Shown piece after piece: positions 1-10,352 of a stretch of 64,000 bases of DNA; position 1 is the stretch's first letter, and the number at the start of each line of letters is the position of its first letter. Under the pieces are notes generated by a model. The model was not told the origin of the DNA and made no database searches. It saw only the letters and a program-made list of their open reading frames with translations. Source of the stretch: Diabrotica undecimpunctata (lineage: Eukaryota > Arthropoda > Insecta > Coleoptera > Chrysomelidae); assembly GCF_040954645.1 (NCBI RefSeq), contig NC_092810.1, positions 68,074,660-68,138,659 on the forward strand. Direction: 5' to 3'. Both the position numbers and the translations under genes were made by a program.

Positions 1-480
1 TAGGCACATTTCAAAAGCCTCACATTTGTTACCAATACTCAAAACCGAAATTTCATGCTATAGGTTTCCAAGATTAGATTCTAAAAATGGAAATTCCATA
101 GTGACCAGTCAATGAAAGTGATAAATTTTATTGATCTCATGAGAATCATAAAAAATTGCAAAAATCACGCAAAAATTAAAACCTTTATTAAAACTGACTT
201 TATTTGCGGCAAAACACAAAAATTGCATATAAAAGCTGCACTCTTTACCTTTAAAACGCAATTTGATTTTTGGCGATACGACACTCTGATCAAAAGATAT
301 CGAATTTTTACCGTTAAGTTGATACAAATTTTATTTAAAACTGATTTTGCGCGCGTAACTAACATTCAGAACCGCCGAAAATATTTTTTTCAACGGTGTA
401 CACATTCTTGGCCCCAAAATTGACATTCTCAGCAAAATTCAGCTTGTTCGTATAATTTTTAAAAGTTCTGTGGCATTTTC
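1..480. other. AT-rich stretch without recognisable gene
   Basis: I see no conserved coding motif, tRNA-like box or terminal repeat here. Short open frames on both strands have low-complexity composition rich in Phe, Ile and Lys, which is what translated AT-rich noncoding DNA looks like. Confidence 0.5.
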
Positions 481-514
481 GTCTCTGGCGAATGAAGTTA
501 GATACTAACAATAT

Positions 515-915
515 TTGAATTGCCAATAGAGCAATTCAAAGTCATTTAACAATTGAAAGGATTTTAAACAAGTTTGAAAATACTGAGACCGTTATTCCTA
601 ATGGTACATGAACAAACAATATTGCTTCGATACCAAGAAATTTAGAAAACCAAAACGAAATCAACGTATTAAGAGCAGTAGTTGAAAATACTAGAATAAG
701 TTCTCCAAACCATTACAGACCACTTTGACATTTATAATTCCAAAGCAAAATTTTGAAAAGAAATAAATTCCGTTCGTATAAATTTTAATGCCATCAATAA
801 CTAAGAGAAGGAGATGAAGAGAGATAAGCTAAATTAAAGCATTAAAAATGCGAATTAATGAAGAGTGGAAAAATAATGCGTGTTTTGGCTAATAGACGAG
901 AATTTTACAATTGAG
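515..915 (+). pseudogene. Degenerate mariner-like (IS630/Tc1/mariner) transposase relic
   Basis: Conceptual translation in drifting frames gives the order of an insect mariner-like transposase whose N-terminal half is a helix-turn-helix region. A TIERILNKFENTET-like block is followed by a second helix region (LRAVVENTRISSP), then by a stretch ending in EEWKNNACFG, which sits where related copies in this window read KNVWFSDEAHFHL, the first catalytic aspartate region. Stops and frameshifts occur every few dozen codons, and the catalytic Asp is lost (TAATAG). It belongs to the same broad family as the copies at 34388-38046 and 60886-64000. No terminal repeats were identified. This is an old, dead copy; the family call rests on pattern matching by eye. 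Confidence 0.5.
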
Positions 916-1083
916 ATAGTGATTAGTACAAAATGGCGAATTTTTTATAGATTTATGTTTGGAAATTATTTTTTATTCGTTCTTTAAATAATAATAATGT
1001 ACAATGTTACGGTCACGGTCCCAGTATATTCAAATTTTTTTAAAATTCTATGAATTTTTTTATAACTTGGAATTGGTTTATTA

Positions 1084-2413
1084 CACTGCAGTGTAATACC
1101 CAGATTTTTCCTAAAAATTTGACGTTTAAAAAAGTTTAGCATGTTCTTAATCGAAAAACCATAATAATGAAAAACGATATTTAATAGGGTGGATTATTAC
1201 CACTTGCTCTAATTACGGCTCTTAGCCGATCAGGCACACTTTGGATTAAGACGGCGAATTCTTGTTAAGGGCGAATTCTTGTTAAGGGATTTGCTTCTAT
1301 TCGTCACAAATTGCTTGCTCCAAGTCATTAATGATTTGAAACTCAACATGTTTACGTCGAATACGTCCCAGAATATCTTATGCATGATCTATTGGATTAA
1401 GTCTGGATTCTTTGGGGGCCATGGTAATAAAGGAATACTAATTCCATTCAAGTAATCCTGTGTTATTCTTGTAATATGCGGACGAGCATTATCTTGCATT
1501 AGACGAAAGTTTTCTGCAACAAATGGGGTAAAGAGCACTACATGATCTTCCAAACATTGTTCAATATACTTTTAAGCTCAAGTTGCCCCCTCGAATTGTA
1601 ACAAATTATTTATAAGCCTCTAGGGAAATGCCTGTCCATAACATTATTCCAACTCCACAAAATTGAACTGTGGGAGTACAACGAGATTGATAACGTTCAC
1701 CAGCTCTTCTAAAATTTCTTGACCGCTCATTTGAGTATCTGTTACATCTTGATTCATCCGTGAAGAGCACCGCACCCCATCCTTCAACATCCCAATTAAG
1801 ATGTTCGACAGCAAAGTGTAAACGTTGCCTTAACCCATATACATTTAAACGTCTTCGAACGGTATAAATGGAAACTGTATTTCTATCGATATCACTTAAT
1901 CTCTGAACAAGTACTGGTGCTGATAATGGGCGATCGCGTAACGCATGCCATCTTGACCTGGTCTCCTGGCGTATTGTCCTTTTTCCGAAATCTTTGTATT
2001 GCATCAAACACTGTACTTTGAGAAATTCCTAAAACATTTACGATGTCATGAATGCTCCGCCTTTTATCCTATAAAGCAACAGCGTGTGCTACTTCTTTTG
2101 GTGTCATCATTTTTTCACTGCAATTTTTGAAAAGAAGAAAACAAAAAAAACTAAAGCCAAACTTGTACACATTTAAAATACCAAAATAAACTTAAAATGA
2201 TGCTGTTTAACTTAGGACTACTTCCCATTAATAACAAAAAGTCTAAGTAGAAATGTTGTTGTTCACAAAATTCATCCAAACACGTTCAAACAAGAAAAAA
2301 ACATTATTGCTAACAAGCCACAAAAAAAAAATTCAAAAAAAAGCAAATAAGTTTTATCTAAAAAGAAAAAATACATGAAAATCTGAGTGTTCTGTTAATT
2401 TAGCACTCTAGTG
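1084..2413. mobile_element. Tc1-like DNA transposon copy with terminal inverted repeats
   Basis: The left end reads TA then CACTGCAGTG and the right end, reverse-complemented, reads TA then CACTAGAGTG. These are imperfect terminal inverted repeats next to TA dinucleotides, as expected for a Tc1/mariner target duplication. Inside the ends both sides continue with a CAGATTTT block. The 1.33-kb span matches the usual 1.3-1.7 kb of Tc1-like elements and contains a minus-strand transposase relic (1190-2109). Sequence 2110-2380 is AT-rich noncoding. Confidence 0.7.
1190..2109 (-). pseudogene. Tc1-like transposase, frameshifted
   Basis: Cut-and-paste transposase of the Tc1 group. On the minus strand it starts near 2109 with MMTPKEVAHAVAL, then an in-frame stop, then a helix-turn-helix (IVNVLGISQSTVFDAIQRF). 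A frameshift near 1990 moves to the longest open segment (1606-2007), which holds the second DNA-binding helix (TVRRRLNVYGLRQR) and the first catalytic Asp in LFTDESR. The second Asp is visible as MQDNARPH near 1490 and the third acidic residue as NPIDHA near 1400, where Tc1 proteins usually have NPIEH. At least two frameshifts and several stops make it inactive. The C-terminus runs to about 1190. Confidence 0.75.
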
Positions 2414-2747
2414 TAGAATATCTAAATTAAGATCTAGCAGTGCTCACACTATTGCCTAAATAAAACATTGCCGATTTTTCCGCAGCTGAGGACATTAGCT
2501 TTATTGGTTTTTAAACAATAAATCATAAAATACTGACCATTCAAATTTTGTTAATATCATCGAGTTAGAATTTATGGAGAGGGCATCACGTGACTAAAAA
2601 CGACCTCACTTCGGCCATATTGTTAAGATTGTTTTGACACTTTTGACAGATCGTATATGTTTGTTTACGTTTGTTGTTTTTCGAATATTTTTAGTTTTAT
2701 AATACTTTTATAGAAACTGTAATAATATATTGTGATAGTGCATAATA

Positions 2748-2824
2748 ATGGTTTCTTGTTCTCAACGTAGTTGCAGTAGCAGAAGCAATGTTAATAAAAA
2801 ATCTTCAGGAATAACGTTCTACAG
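2748..2824 (+). CDS. THAP-domain protein, first coding exon (partial gene)
   Basis: The 25-codon exon starts MVSCSQRSCSSRSN and runs to GITFY. It carries the start of a THAP zinc-dependent DNA-binding domain: initiator Met, CxxxxC pair and the typical ITFYR-F/P lead-in. The exon ends with AG immediately before GTTAGT, a good splice donor, in phase 2, so the Arg codon would be completed by the next exon, a common position for a THAP intron. The remaining AVPxA and second metal ligands are not visible downstream in the window, so the rest of the gene must lie beyond a long intron, or this is an orphan exon left by a rearrangement. Upstream 2580-2747 has a short, locally less AT-rich stretch with CACGTG, suggestive of a promoter. 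THAP domains occur in host transcription factors and in P-element transposases; which one this is cannot be decided. Confidence 0.6.
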
Positions 2825-3490
2825 GTTAGTATACAAATATGTAAACAAAGTAATGGCCCATACTTCAGAGAATAAATTAATAGTATTTGACTGTATTAAT
2901 TTATCTTTATGTATAATATATCGTATTTTTAGTGTTTACCGCGGGATAAATAAATCATAGTTTATTAAAAATGTATTGCACTTTTTTAGATTATGATTAA
3001 ATCTTCTGAATAACTAGTCATATTTTTATAGTAGTTTTAATATTATTGAGTCCGGCCATGATCCCACCGCCATATTGGTATCATCGTTAGCCACGCCTAC
3101 CTACGCCGTTTTTAACACGTTAATATGCTCATAGCTTCTCCATAGATTCTAACTCGAAGGTTAATATCTAGCTTCATTGTGACTGAATGCAACCCCTTAT
3201 ACACATTCTGCACTATGTGTGGCCTAACTTTACAGCAATATTCTGGCAAAAACATTATATTTTTACAAAATTTTGGAAATTCGTATGACAATCTTAACAT
3301 GTGTTTTCATACAGATTTCAGTCCTTTACAAATGGCATCTCGTGGCTTTTGATGTAAAATAATTAGGGAAGCAGGAAATTTAACAGTTTATAATTTCCCA
3401 TTGTGTTTCCTATGGCCCGTTTAACGATTTACCACCCTTTTAATTAAAAATTTAAATGAAAAAGGAAATTTTCGGTCTTATCAGAGACCC
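2825..3490. other. Presumed intron or intergenic sequence
   Basis: Starts with the GTTAGT donor of the THAP exon. No second THAP exon, no acceptor followed by recognisable coding sequence and no transposon signature were found. It is AT-rich apart from a short segment around 3050-3110. Confidence 0.4.
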
Positions 3491-3872
3491 TTATCAGTGA
3501 AAACATAGCTGACACTTGAAACTAGCCACATAAAAAGTTGTAATAACCTTTGGATTACTTTATAAATTTCTTAAAAATTAAGATTAAAACGACATAAAGT
3601 CGATGTTAAAAGATTTAACTTTTAAGTTAAGGGAACATACTGAACCCTACTTGAAACAAGGACTACATCTGAGTCTTTATTGGGCTAGTATCTTTCTTAA
3701 GACTCACATGTGGTTCTCGTTTCTAGTAGTGTTCAGTATATTACCTTAAAGTTAAATCTTTTAACATCGACTTAATGTAGTTTTAATTTTTAAGATATTA
3801 ACAATTGTAATCAAAAGACACATTTTTAAGCGGCTGGTTTCAATTGCTAACTATGTTTTCCCTGGTGATATT
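3491..3872. repeat. Large foldback (palindromic MITE-like) repeat
   Basis: Two arms of roughly 170-190 bp are reverse complements of each other around a loop of about 21 bp at 3678-3698. Matching blocks include GTCGATGTTAAAAGATTTAA at 3601-3620 with its complement near 3750-3770, and GAAAACATAG near 3498 with CTATGTTTTC near 3852. The match is imperfect (small indels and substitutions), so it is an ageing insertion. It has no coding capacity. Its family is unknown; snapback MITEs or two head-to-head copies of a short element would both produce this. Confidence 0.75.
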
Positions 3873-4286
3873 TAGAATTTTATTTTAACAATCTAGACAT
3901 AATTTTTTAAAAATGTCTCTGCGACAAGTTGGCGGAAAGGGATATATTTTGATCAAGACTTAATATCGGATAACCAAAATTACTTCCAGCAGATACAGAG
4001 GATGACATTTAACCGAATGGACTATAGATGTCGAGTTAATTTTATATAATATATCTGTTGATACCGTCAAATCATAAGATCAAGCAAGACAAGTGTCAAC
4101 CTAATGTCAACCCCACCTGCACTTTGGCGATCTAGATGAGATAAACTTTCTAAAATTATATAATATCTCATAGTAATTACGTAATCTCAGCAGATTGCCG
4201 CAACTAAACAACGAAGCAAATACTTTAATTTTATAAGCGTCAATAAAAAACTAAAAATTCCGTCAAAGGAAGAACTGGAATAAAAA
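3873..4286. other. Noncoding spacer between foldback and R1-like fragment
   Basis: Nothing recognisable in the first part. The last about 40 bases before 4287 may already belong to the following R1-like element, because FPSKEELE-like residues can be read just upstream of its conserved reverse transcriptase block. Confidence 0.35.
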
Positions 4287-4768
4287 GTAAACGTTTAACT
4301 TGCATGGCATTGGCATAGATGGAGTCATGCCGGAGACAGTAAGACTCGCCGCACTAAAATACCCGCAGGTTTTCCTGAGATTGCTAAACAAACTGCTTGA
4401 ACAACAGCAGTTTCCAACAATATTGAAAGAAGCTAAGGTTGTCCTTATCTCGAAAGGTAGAAGTGAAGAGGAAGAGGTACGATTTCGGTCAATTTGCCTT
4501 CTTAGTTCGATAGCTAAATTGTACGAACAGCTTGTAAAAGGCCGCCTTGAGCGAGAGCTAGAAGAAAAGCATGCACTGAGCGACCGCCAATATGGTTTTA
4601 AAGCCAAAAGGTCTACCATAGATGCGGTCACAGAAGTAGATCCTTAGTTACGCGGGATACAAAGAGGTGGATGGCTCTTATCCTGCTTGACGCCAAGAAT
4701 GCCTTTATTACGGCATCATGGGAAAAAATCATATCCAGACTGAGAGAATTGGACGTTAGTGAGTACCT
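4287..4768 (+). pseudogene. R1-like non-LTR retrotransposon reverse transcriptase, 5' part (split by insertion)
   Basis: Encodes the fingers of a reverse transcriptase of the R1/Waldo type. GIDGVMPETVRLAA corresponds to the GPDGI block, followed by ICLLSSIAKLYEQL and DRQYGFKAKRSTIDAV. A frameshift near 4645 leads to WMALILLDAKNAFITASW, matching the region before the first catalytic aspartate (usually DVKNAFN). The reading breaks at 4768 in the residues SEYL and resumes at 7583 with the same codons (EYLANVIDRYFTDRS), so one element has been cut by the 4769-7582 insertion. The bases GTGAGTACCT are present on both sides (4759-4768 and 7583-7592) and form the target-site duplication. It is 5' truncated; the 5' edge is approximate. 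Confidence 0.75.
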
Positions 4769-4773
4769 TCTTC

Positions 4774-6024
4774 TCATGGCGCCATCTTCTTTCGAAGGTT
4801 GGCGATCCAAATGGCAATTGTAGTTTTGTAAACTGCTGCACGAAAGATTTCTGCGGATGAGCGGTCGAACCATCTCCTCAGGTCTTTCAGCCACGAGTTC
4901 TGGCGCCTTCCTACTGATCTTTTGCCCTGTACCTTTCCCTCCAGTATAACTTGAAATAATTCGTATCTTTCGCCTCTCAACACATGACCCAAGTATTGCA
5001 TTTTACTCTTTGATTATTCTTAGTAATTCTTTTTGTTTACACATGCGACGAAGTACCTCAACATTAGTAACTCTTTGTACCCATGGAATTCTCAACATTC
5101 GTCTGTATATATACATTTTCAAGGCATCTATTATTTTTTCTATTTCAGAGTCCATTGTCCAACTTTCACAGCCATACAGTAAGACAGAAAAAACGTAGTT
5201 AACATCTGATCATTCGGATTCTAAGCTGCAGACTAAGGTCTGATCTTGTAAAAAATGTTTTCATGATGATGAATATTTTCCTTGCTTGTTCGATTCTTGA
5301 TAGGATTTCTTTTTTGGATTACACTGGCTTTTGATATTTGCTCCCAAATATTTTATGGAATTTACCTGTTCTATTATTTGATCCTTGGCATACACATGTA
5401 CGTTTATTGATGTCTTTGAAAATACTAAAGTTTTAGTTTTGGAAACGTTGTAAACCGAACCGAACTACCGCATTTATTATATTTTGTAGTTCTTGTGCGT
5501 TGCTTGCTATTAAGACGGTATCATCAGCATATCTGATGTTGTCTATGCTGATTCCGTTAATCTTAATTCCGCCTTGGACCTCGTCTAATGCTTCTCTGAA
5601 TATAGACTCTGAATACAAATTAAACAGTAGTGGTGATAAGACGCAACCCTGTCACACTCCTCGTCGAACTTGTATATCTTCGGATGTTGTGTGCTCTATT
5701 TCAATTGTTGCCGTTTGGTGCCAGTATAGTTCTGAGATAATTCGCAAGTCTTGTTCGTCAACTATAGTTGTTCTCAGAATGTCGATCATCTTTTGATGGT
5801 TAACGCAGTCAAATGCTTTTCGATAGTCAATAAAACATGCGTATACATCTACATTCATGTCTCTGCATCGTTGCGTTAACACATTTAAAGCAAAAAGAGC
5901 CTCTCGTGTTCCCAATCCGTTTCGAAATTCGAATTGAGTGTCACTTATCTGGAACTCACACTTTTTGTAAATTCGTGTATGGATAATTCTGAGAAAAGTT
6001 TTAAGGACATAAGACATCAAGCTT
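4774..6024 (-). pseudogene. Reverse transcriptase palm to C-terminus of RTE-like family A
   Basis: Reverse transcriptase would copy the element RNA at the nicked target. Open segments lie at 5652-6024, 5433-5618 and 4774-5001. The palm shows FIDYRKAFDCV and the YADD catalytic pair, with frameshifts between segments. The last part is the conserved C-terminal tail (LGHVLRGERYEL; GKVQGKRSVGRRQNSWL) that is also present, undamaged, in the copy at 13966-15702. Confidence 0.7.
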
Positions 6025-6034
6025 AATATTCGAT

Positions 6035-6446
6035 GATAACGTTGACCATGACAAGGAGAACAGTTCAAAAGATCCGTGTGTGTCAAAGGGCGATGGAGCG
6101 TGCTATGTTGGGCGTTTCACTACGAGACAAGATCCCAAATCGCCAGCTACGACAAAGAACAGGAGTGGCTGATGCAGTAGAGAGAGTAGCAACACTGAAA
6201 TGGAACTGGGCAGGTCACGTGGCTCGAATGACAGATAATAGATGGACAAAGCGGATACTGGGATGGAGACCAAGAGATGATGCCTACCGAAGCAGAGGTC
6301 GTCCACCAATACGTTGGACTGACGATCTAAAACGTTGTCATAGGACTTGGATGCAAGAGGCACAAGATCGAAATAGATGGAAAATTATGAAGGAGATCTA
6401 TGTCCAGCAGTGGATAAGCGAAGATTGAATGATGATGATGATGATA
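6035..6446 (+). mobile_element. 5'-truncated RTE-like retrotransposon tail (family B), nested
   Basis: A 412-bp plus-strand insertion flanked by AATATTCGAT on both sides (6025-6034 and 6447-6456). It carries only the C-terminal tail of an endonuclease-reverse transcriptase: KIRVCQRAMERAMLGVSLRD, then TLKWNWAGHVARMTDNRW, then RGRPPIRWTDDLKR and YVQQW. It ends in an (ATG)n/(GAT)n microsatellite tail at 6429-6445. The tail and the truncated 5' end are typical of target-primed reverse transcription. Removing the insertion restores the reading frame of the host element (YRILSLMSYVLK). Confidence 0.85.
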
Positions 6447-7582
6447 AATATTCGATAATCATCGCATTGTGAGGAATTCCATTTTTTTTTGTAATGCTAC
6501 TAATGTTGATTTTAGCCAGTCTGTTGGTATTTTACCTGTGTCATATATCTTATTGAATAGTGCTGTTATTAAGTCTAGGCTTTTACTTTCGTTATCTGCA
6601 ATTAGTTTTAGTATTTCGACATTGATATTGTCTGGACCGGTGGCTTTTCCATCTTTACTGCGTGGATCACTTCTTCTTTGGTTATCTCTGGGCCTTTTTC
6701 ATTTATTCGATTATCTGTGGATGGTGGAGAACAAGGTATATCGTCGTCAAAAAGAGTTTGTTTGTATTCTTTCCATCGCTCTAGTTTGTCTTTTGTATCC
6801 ATAATTATTTCGTTATTATCATTTTTTAATATTGTTGCTGGTCTCTTTTTGTGTCTACCTGTCATTTCTTTTATTTTTTTATGAATATTAAAGGTGTCAT
6901 ATTTTTCCTAAAGTTGTTCGATTTCTAGGCATTTTGTTGACATCCAGTTTTCTTTCTCCTCCCTGCACTTTTTTCTATTGATTTTGTTGATTCGCTTGTA
7001 TTCTATTGGGCTTGTTTTATGTTTTCGTCTTACGTTCATGAGGTCCATGATCTCTTGCGTTATCCATTGTCTTCGTCCATCCATGTCTTCTTCTTGCATC
7101 TTTGTTTTTAGAGCAGTCCATGTTACTTCAATGTCTGTACCAAGTTTTCGATCGTTTTTAGTTCTTCCTCAAGCTTGATACTTCTTTTTTCTGTTCAGGG
7201 TTCTTCAGTTGTGAGATGTCTATTTTTCTTGTCACCGTTTTCTTTTTGACTTTGAGAAATCTTTTTAATCAAAAATCCATTATAACTGGATTGTGATCGC
7301 TATGTATATCAGCTCCAGGGTATGTTTTCGTAGATTGTATGCACTTTTTAAAGGTGTCATTTAGCAAAATGAAGTCAATTTGATTTCTACCAATTCTGTC
7401 TTTTTTGTGATTTCCATGTGTATAGCCTTCTAGGATGTTGTTTGAAGAAGATATTGGCTATTAACAGATTGTTTTCTACGCAGAATTGTACAAGTCTATC
7501 TTCTCTATTATTCCTGGTACCTAGACCGTATGCTCCTATGTGGTCTCCTTCAGCACCACGACCAATTTTAGCGTTAAGTAGC

Positions 7583-8778
7583 GTGAGTACCTGGCCAATG
7601 TAATTGACAGATACTTTACTGACAGGTCCATAAGAGAAAAAGATACCAGCATCAGTTTCTCGCAGGGTGTTTCGCAGGGTTCAGTACTAGGTCCCATCCT
7701 CTGGAATGTCCTGTACGACGGGGTGTTGAGGCTACAGATGCCAAGGGGATGCACTCTTATAGCTTATGCCGACGATCTCGCACTGGTTGCGGAGGGGAGT
7801 CAGAAACCTGACATGGCTAATACGGCTAACACATCCCTGCGTCGCATTAGTAGGTGGATCAGAGAGAACGATCTACAGCTAGCGCCTCAGAAAACTGAGG
7901 TGTTAGTTCTCAAAGGGAGCCGGGAACAATCCTCTCTTCGCTTTATAGTGGAAGGTGTGGAGGTTGCACCGGTTAAATCGATATCTGGGAGTCTGGTTGT
8001 CGGAAGGACTAAGGTTCGGAGTACACATCCAAAAGACGGTAGAGAAGGCGAACCGAAATCTGGAGGCGTTGATACGGCTGATGCCAAACATTGGAGGCCC
8101 AGGTAGCACCAAAAGCAAGGTGTTAAATGGAGTTTTCCAGCCGGTGGTAACCTACGCTGCCCCCGTGTGGTGTAGCGTACTAAACACTGCGAAATACGCT
8201 AAGCTGATGGAGACTTCGCAAAGGCGAATGCACCTTAGGGTATCTAGCGCATATAGGACAACTTCAAATGAGGCTCTATATGTCATTGAAGTGGTGATAC
8301 GGGTCGTTTTGTTGAGCGAGGGTGTATGCGAGGAGGATGGATGTAAATATAGATGAAAATGAGAGAGAAAGAACGATAGTAGAGTGGCAGAGAGAATGGG
8401 CGAATGATAGCGGAAAGGCAAGGTCTTATTCCCGATCTGAGGCCGTGGTGGGAAGGTAAGTTAAGGAAACTAGACTACTTCCTGATGCAGTTTCTGACCG
8501 GACATGGTAGTTTTGGCACCTTCACAAATAGAATAGGCAAATCTGCCTCGGCAGACTGTACTGTTTGTGGGGTACCGGACGCTCCCGCCCACATTTTTAA
8601 CTGCCAGAGATGGGCAAACGAGAGGGGAGATTTCGAGAGGCGAATGTGTTTCGCGCTGGTGAAAGAAACGTTGTAAACATAATGTTGAGAGGAGAGAAAG
8701 AATGGAGAGAAGTACACTGTCTGATTTCTGGGGCGATGAAGAAAAAGGAGCAGGAGGACAGAGGAGGAAATTGAGCCT
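7583..8778 (+). pseudogene. R1-like non-LTR retrotransposon reverse transcriptase, 3' part
   Basis: Continuation of the element begun at 4287. After YFTDRSIRE comes SFSQGVPQGSVLGPILWN (a small frameshift or duplication near 7650-7680), the catalytic box LIAYADDLALVAEG (about 7765), the thumb (YLGVWLSEGLRFGVHI, then VTYAAPVWC) and a C-terminal zinc-knuckle-like CTVCGVPDAPAHIFNCQRW (about 8560-8616), a C-C-H-C set typical of R1/jockey ORF2 ends. Frameshifts fall near 7980, 8285, 8400 and 8660. The final residues (EVHCLISGAMKKK) end near 8778. Inactive. Confidence 0.8.
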
Positions 8779-8814
8779 CTGATTTCAAGAGATGACTTCT
8801 TTTTCACAGCAGTT

Positions 8815-9540
8815 TTTTTTAATCGATGGTATAATTTTAAATTCGCTCGAAAAGATATATACAAAGGCACCTGGAAATCACCAGACGGACTTACAGTAAA
8901 TATTATAGGTCATTCTATTCACAGGACTACTGAATCGAAAGTAGGACAAGGGCTACAATTTTAAACGTTTAAAAAAGGAAATAGGTTCTAAACATAAACA
9001 ATATAATGTAGAAGGACAAAAAAAACAAAAAAATAGAGAATATAAATAAAATATAAACATCAAACTAGAAAACAGACTAAAAAATTGAAAACATAAAAGA
9101 AGAGTGGGAAGGGTGCGGAAACACAACGAAAGAAGCAGCTGAAGAATTACTAGGCATGAAAGGTAAACAAAGAATAACAAGAACGAATGACTGTTTTGAC
9201 GAAGAAAATTAGATTATAACATAGAGAAAAAACAAAGCATATTTAATGATGCAACAGGGGTACAGAACCGGAGAAGCAGAGGAGGAATATAAATAACTAC
9301 GCAAGGAAGAAAAGAAAATCCACCGTAGAAAGAAGAGAGAAACTATGAAGAAACAACTTCAACAACTACAAGATCTAAGTAAGCCAATAGAGACGAGAAA
9401 ACTTTACCAGAAACTGAACAAACGAAAAAAGGAATTCAAACAAAAGAAGTAAAGAGATAAGGAGGGTAATATATTGACAGAACAGCAAAAAAAAACTAAG
9501 AAGATGGAATTCCTGAATGAGAACGAAAATGTTTTAGATT
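8815..9540 (+). pseudogene. RTE-like endonuclease and linker fragment
   Basis: Plus-strand fragment that begins in the endonuclease core: RKDIYKGTWKSPDGLTVN, which matches the RKDIHKGTW block of the intact endonuclease at 36085-37284. It continues through the Lys/Glu-rich linker (EEKKIHRRKKRETMKKQ; LYQKLNKRKKEFKQKK) to RDKEGNILTEQQ. Several stops and frameshifts. The reverse transcriptase part is absent, so both ends are truncated or deleted. Confidence 0.6.
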
Positions 9541-9898
9541 ATATTGACATATTAGATGTTCGTTTGCAGTACTCCATTTAAAGTTTTTTATAAAAATATT
9601 GCTTTTAATTATGTGTTCCATTATGCATGCCATACACTAAATAAAATATTAATTCTTCGTTACTAATACGCGTCTTGGTAAAACTCATAAGGACAGCTAA
9701 ATTATACGATAACTTACGATATCACGCGTATGACTCATTTCATTATTTTTTTGCTGGAGTGTAGTTCTCAACAATGTACCGACTAATCGGGCAGCGTGGA
9801 AGAATATAACCAACAAAATTCGCATGTCAAATAACGTACTATGTCGCAGCAGGTGTTTTGTAATGGTACTTGTTTCCAAACTTTACAGGCCCTAGTTC

Positions 9899-10352
9899 AG
9901 AATTATTTCTTCCTTACGTTTCGTCTGCAACTGCGACAGATATTACAAAAGACGATGTGGCAATGGTCATATCTGTCTTCAGCTTACCAGTGGACGAAGT
10001 GGGGGCCATAGATCAGTGGCTAGGCACTGGCTTACCAAGCCGGAGAGCACGGGTTCGATTCCGGCGTACAATAGAAAATTTACAATTTCTAATTTAACTG
10101 AGCTGTCACCGAGCTTCGAAAGGCACGTAAAGCCGTCGGTCCCAGTTTGTAAGTAATCGTTAACACTAAAACGTGAGCCAGAAGGTTACACGAATGAAAT
10201 ATGTACAATAAACCAATTGGCTGCAGCATGACTAGTTATAACAACAAACCGCTTCCGAAAAAAAAATCAATAGGCGAAAGGCAACGTCTAATTTGTCTGA
10301 TATGATAATGTATGTCTCAGTTACAGACGAAACGTCAGAAAGAAATAATTCC
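9899..10352. repeat. Inverted arms with hammerhead-like sequence flanking the SINE
   Basis: GAATTATTTCTTCCTTACGT at 9899-9918 and its continuation TTCGTCTGCAACTG are matched in inverse orientation by CAGTTACAGACGAAACGTCA at 10319-10338 and its continuation to 10352. The right arm contains GTCT/AGAC (10314-10317 and 10325-10328) followed by GAAAC and GTC (10329-10336), which resembles stem II and the conserved 3' core of a hammerhead ribozyme, but the CTGATGA box is degenerate (TGATAAT near 10304). A vestigial repeat rather than an active ribozyme. Confidence 0.45.
9985..10267 (+). repeat. tRNA-derived SINE
   Basis: The head looks like a tRNA gene. An A-box-like TAGATCAGTGG sits at 10009-10019 and a perfect B box GGTTCGATTCC at 10052-10062, with tRNA-like spacing. 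It is followed by a tRNA-unrelated body containing GGCACGTAAAGCCGTCGGTCC-type sequence (about 10122-10142), a segment I recall from insect SINEs, and an A-run at 10258-10266. RNA polymerase III would transcribe such an element from the two internal boxes and a LINE would mobilise it. The tRNA part does not fold into a full cloverleaf with a clear anticodon arm by eye, so it is not called a tRNA gene. Borders are approximate. Confidence 0.75.

Larger units (their letters stand above)
4769..7582 (-). mobile_element. RTE-like non-LTR retrotransposon (family A), 5' truncated, inserted in R1-like element
   Basis: A minus-strand insertion bounded by a 10-bp duplication. Reading 5' to 3' on the minus strand: part of the apurinic endonuclease domain (DHIGAYGLGTRNNR, then a YTW-, DFI- and SDHNPV-like series, 7580-7250), a Lys-rich linker (7099-6610), then reverse transcriptase with YRILSLMSYVLKTF, TQFEFRNGLGTREAL, FIDYRKAFDCV, RRGVRQGCVLSPLLF and the catalytic RYADDTVLIA (about 5535), and a C-terminal segment with YLGHVLRGERYELFQ (4990-4950). 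Many frameshifts and stops interrupt it, so it is dead. A second element (6035-6446) is inserted in its palm region. Clade within the RTE/CFDP2-type group is tentative; the same family recurs at 13950-15702 and 22322-23790. Confidence 0.75.

Noticed and set aside
112..423. Overlapping open frames on both strands at the left edge
   Set aside because: Low-complexity translations of AT-rich DNA with no motif in either direction.
10002..10075. Functional tRNA gene
   Set aside because: A and B boxes are present but the anticodon arm and acceptor pairing do not form a clean cloverleaf, and the sequence continues into a SINE body.
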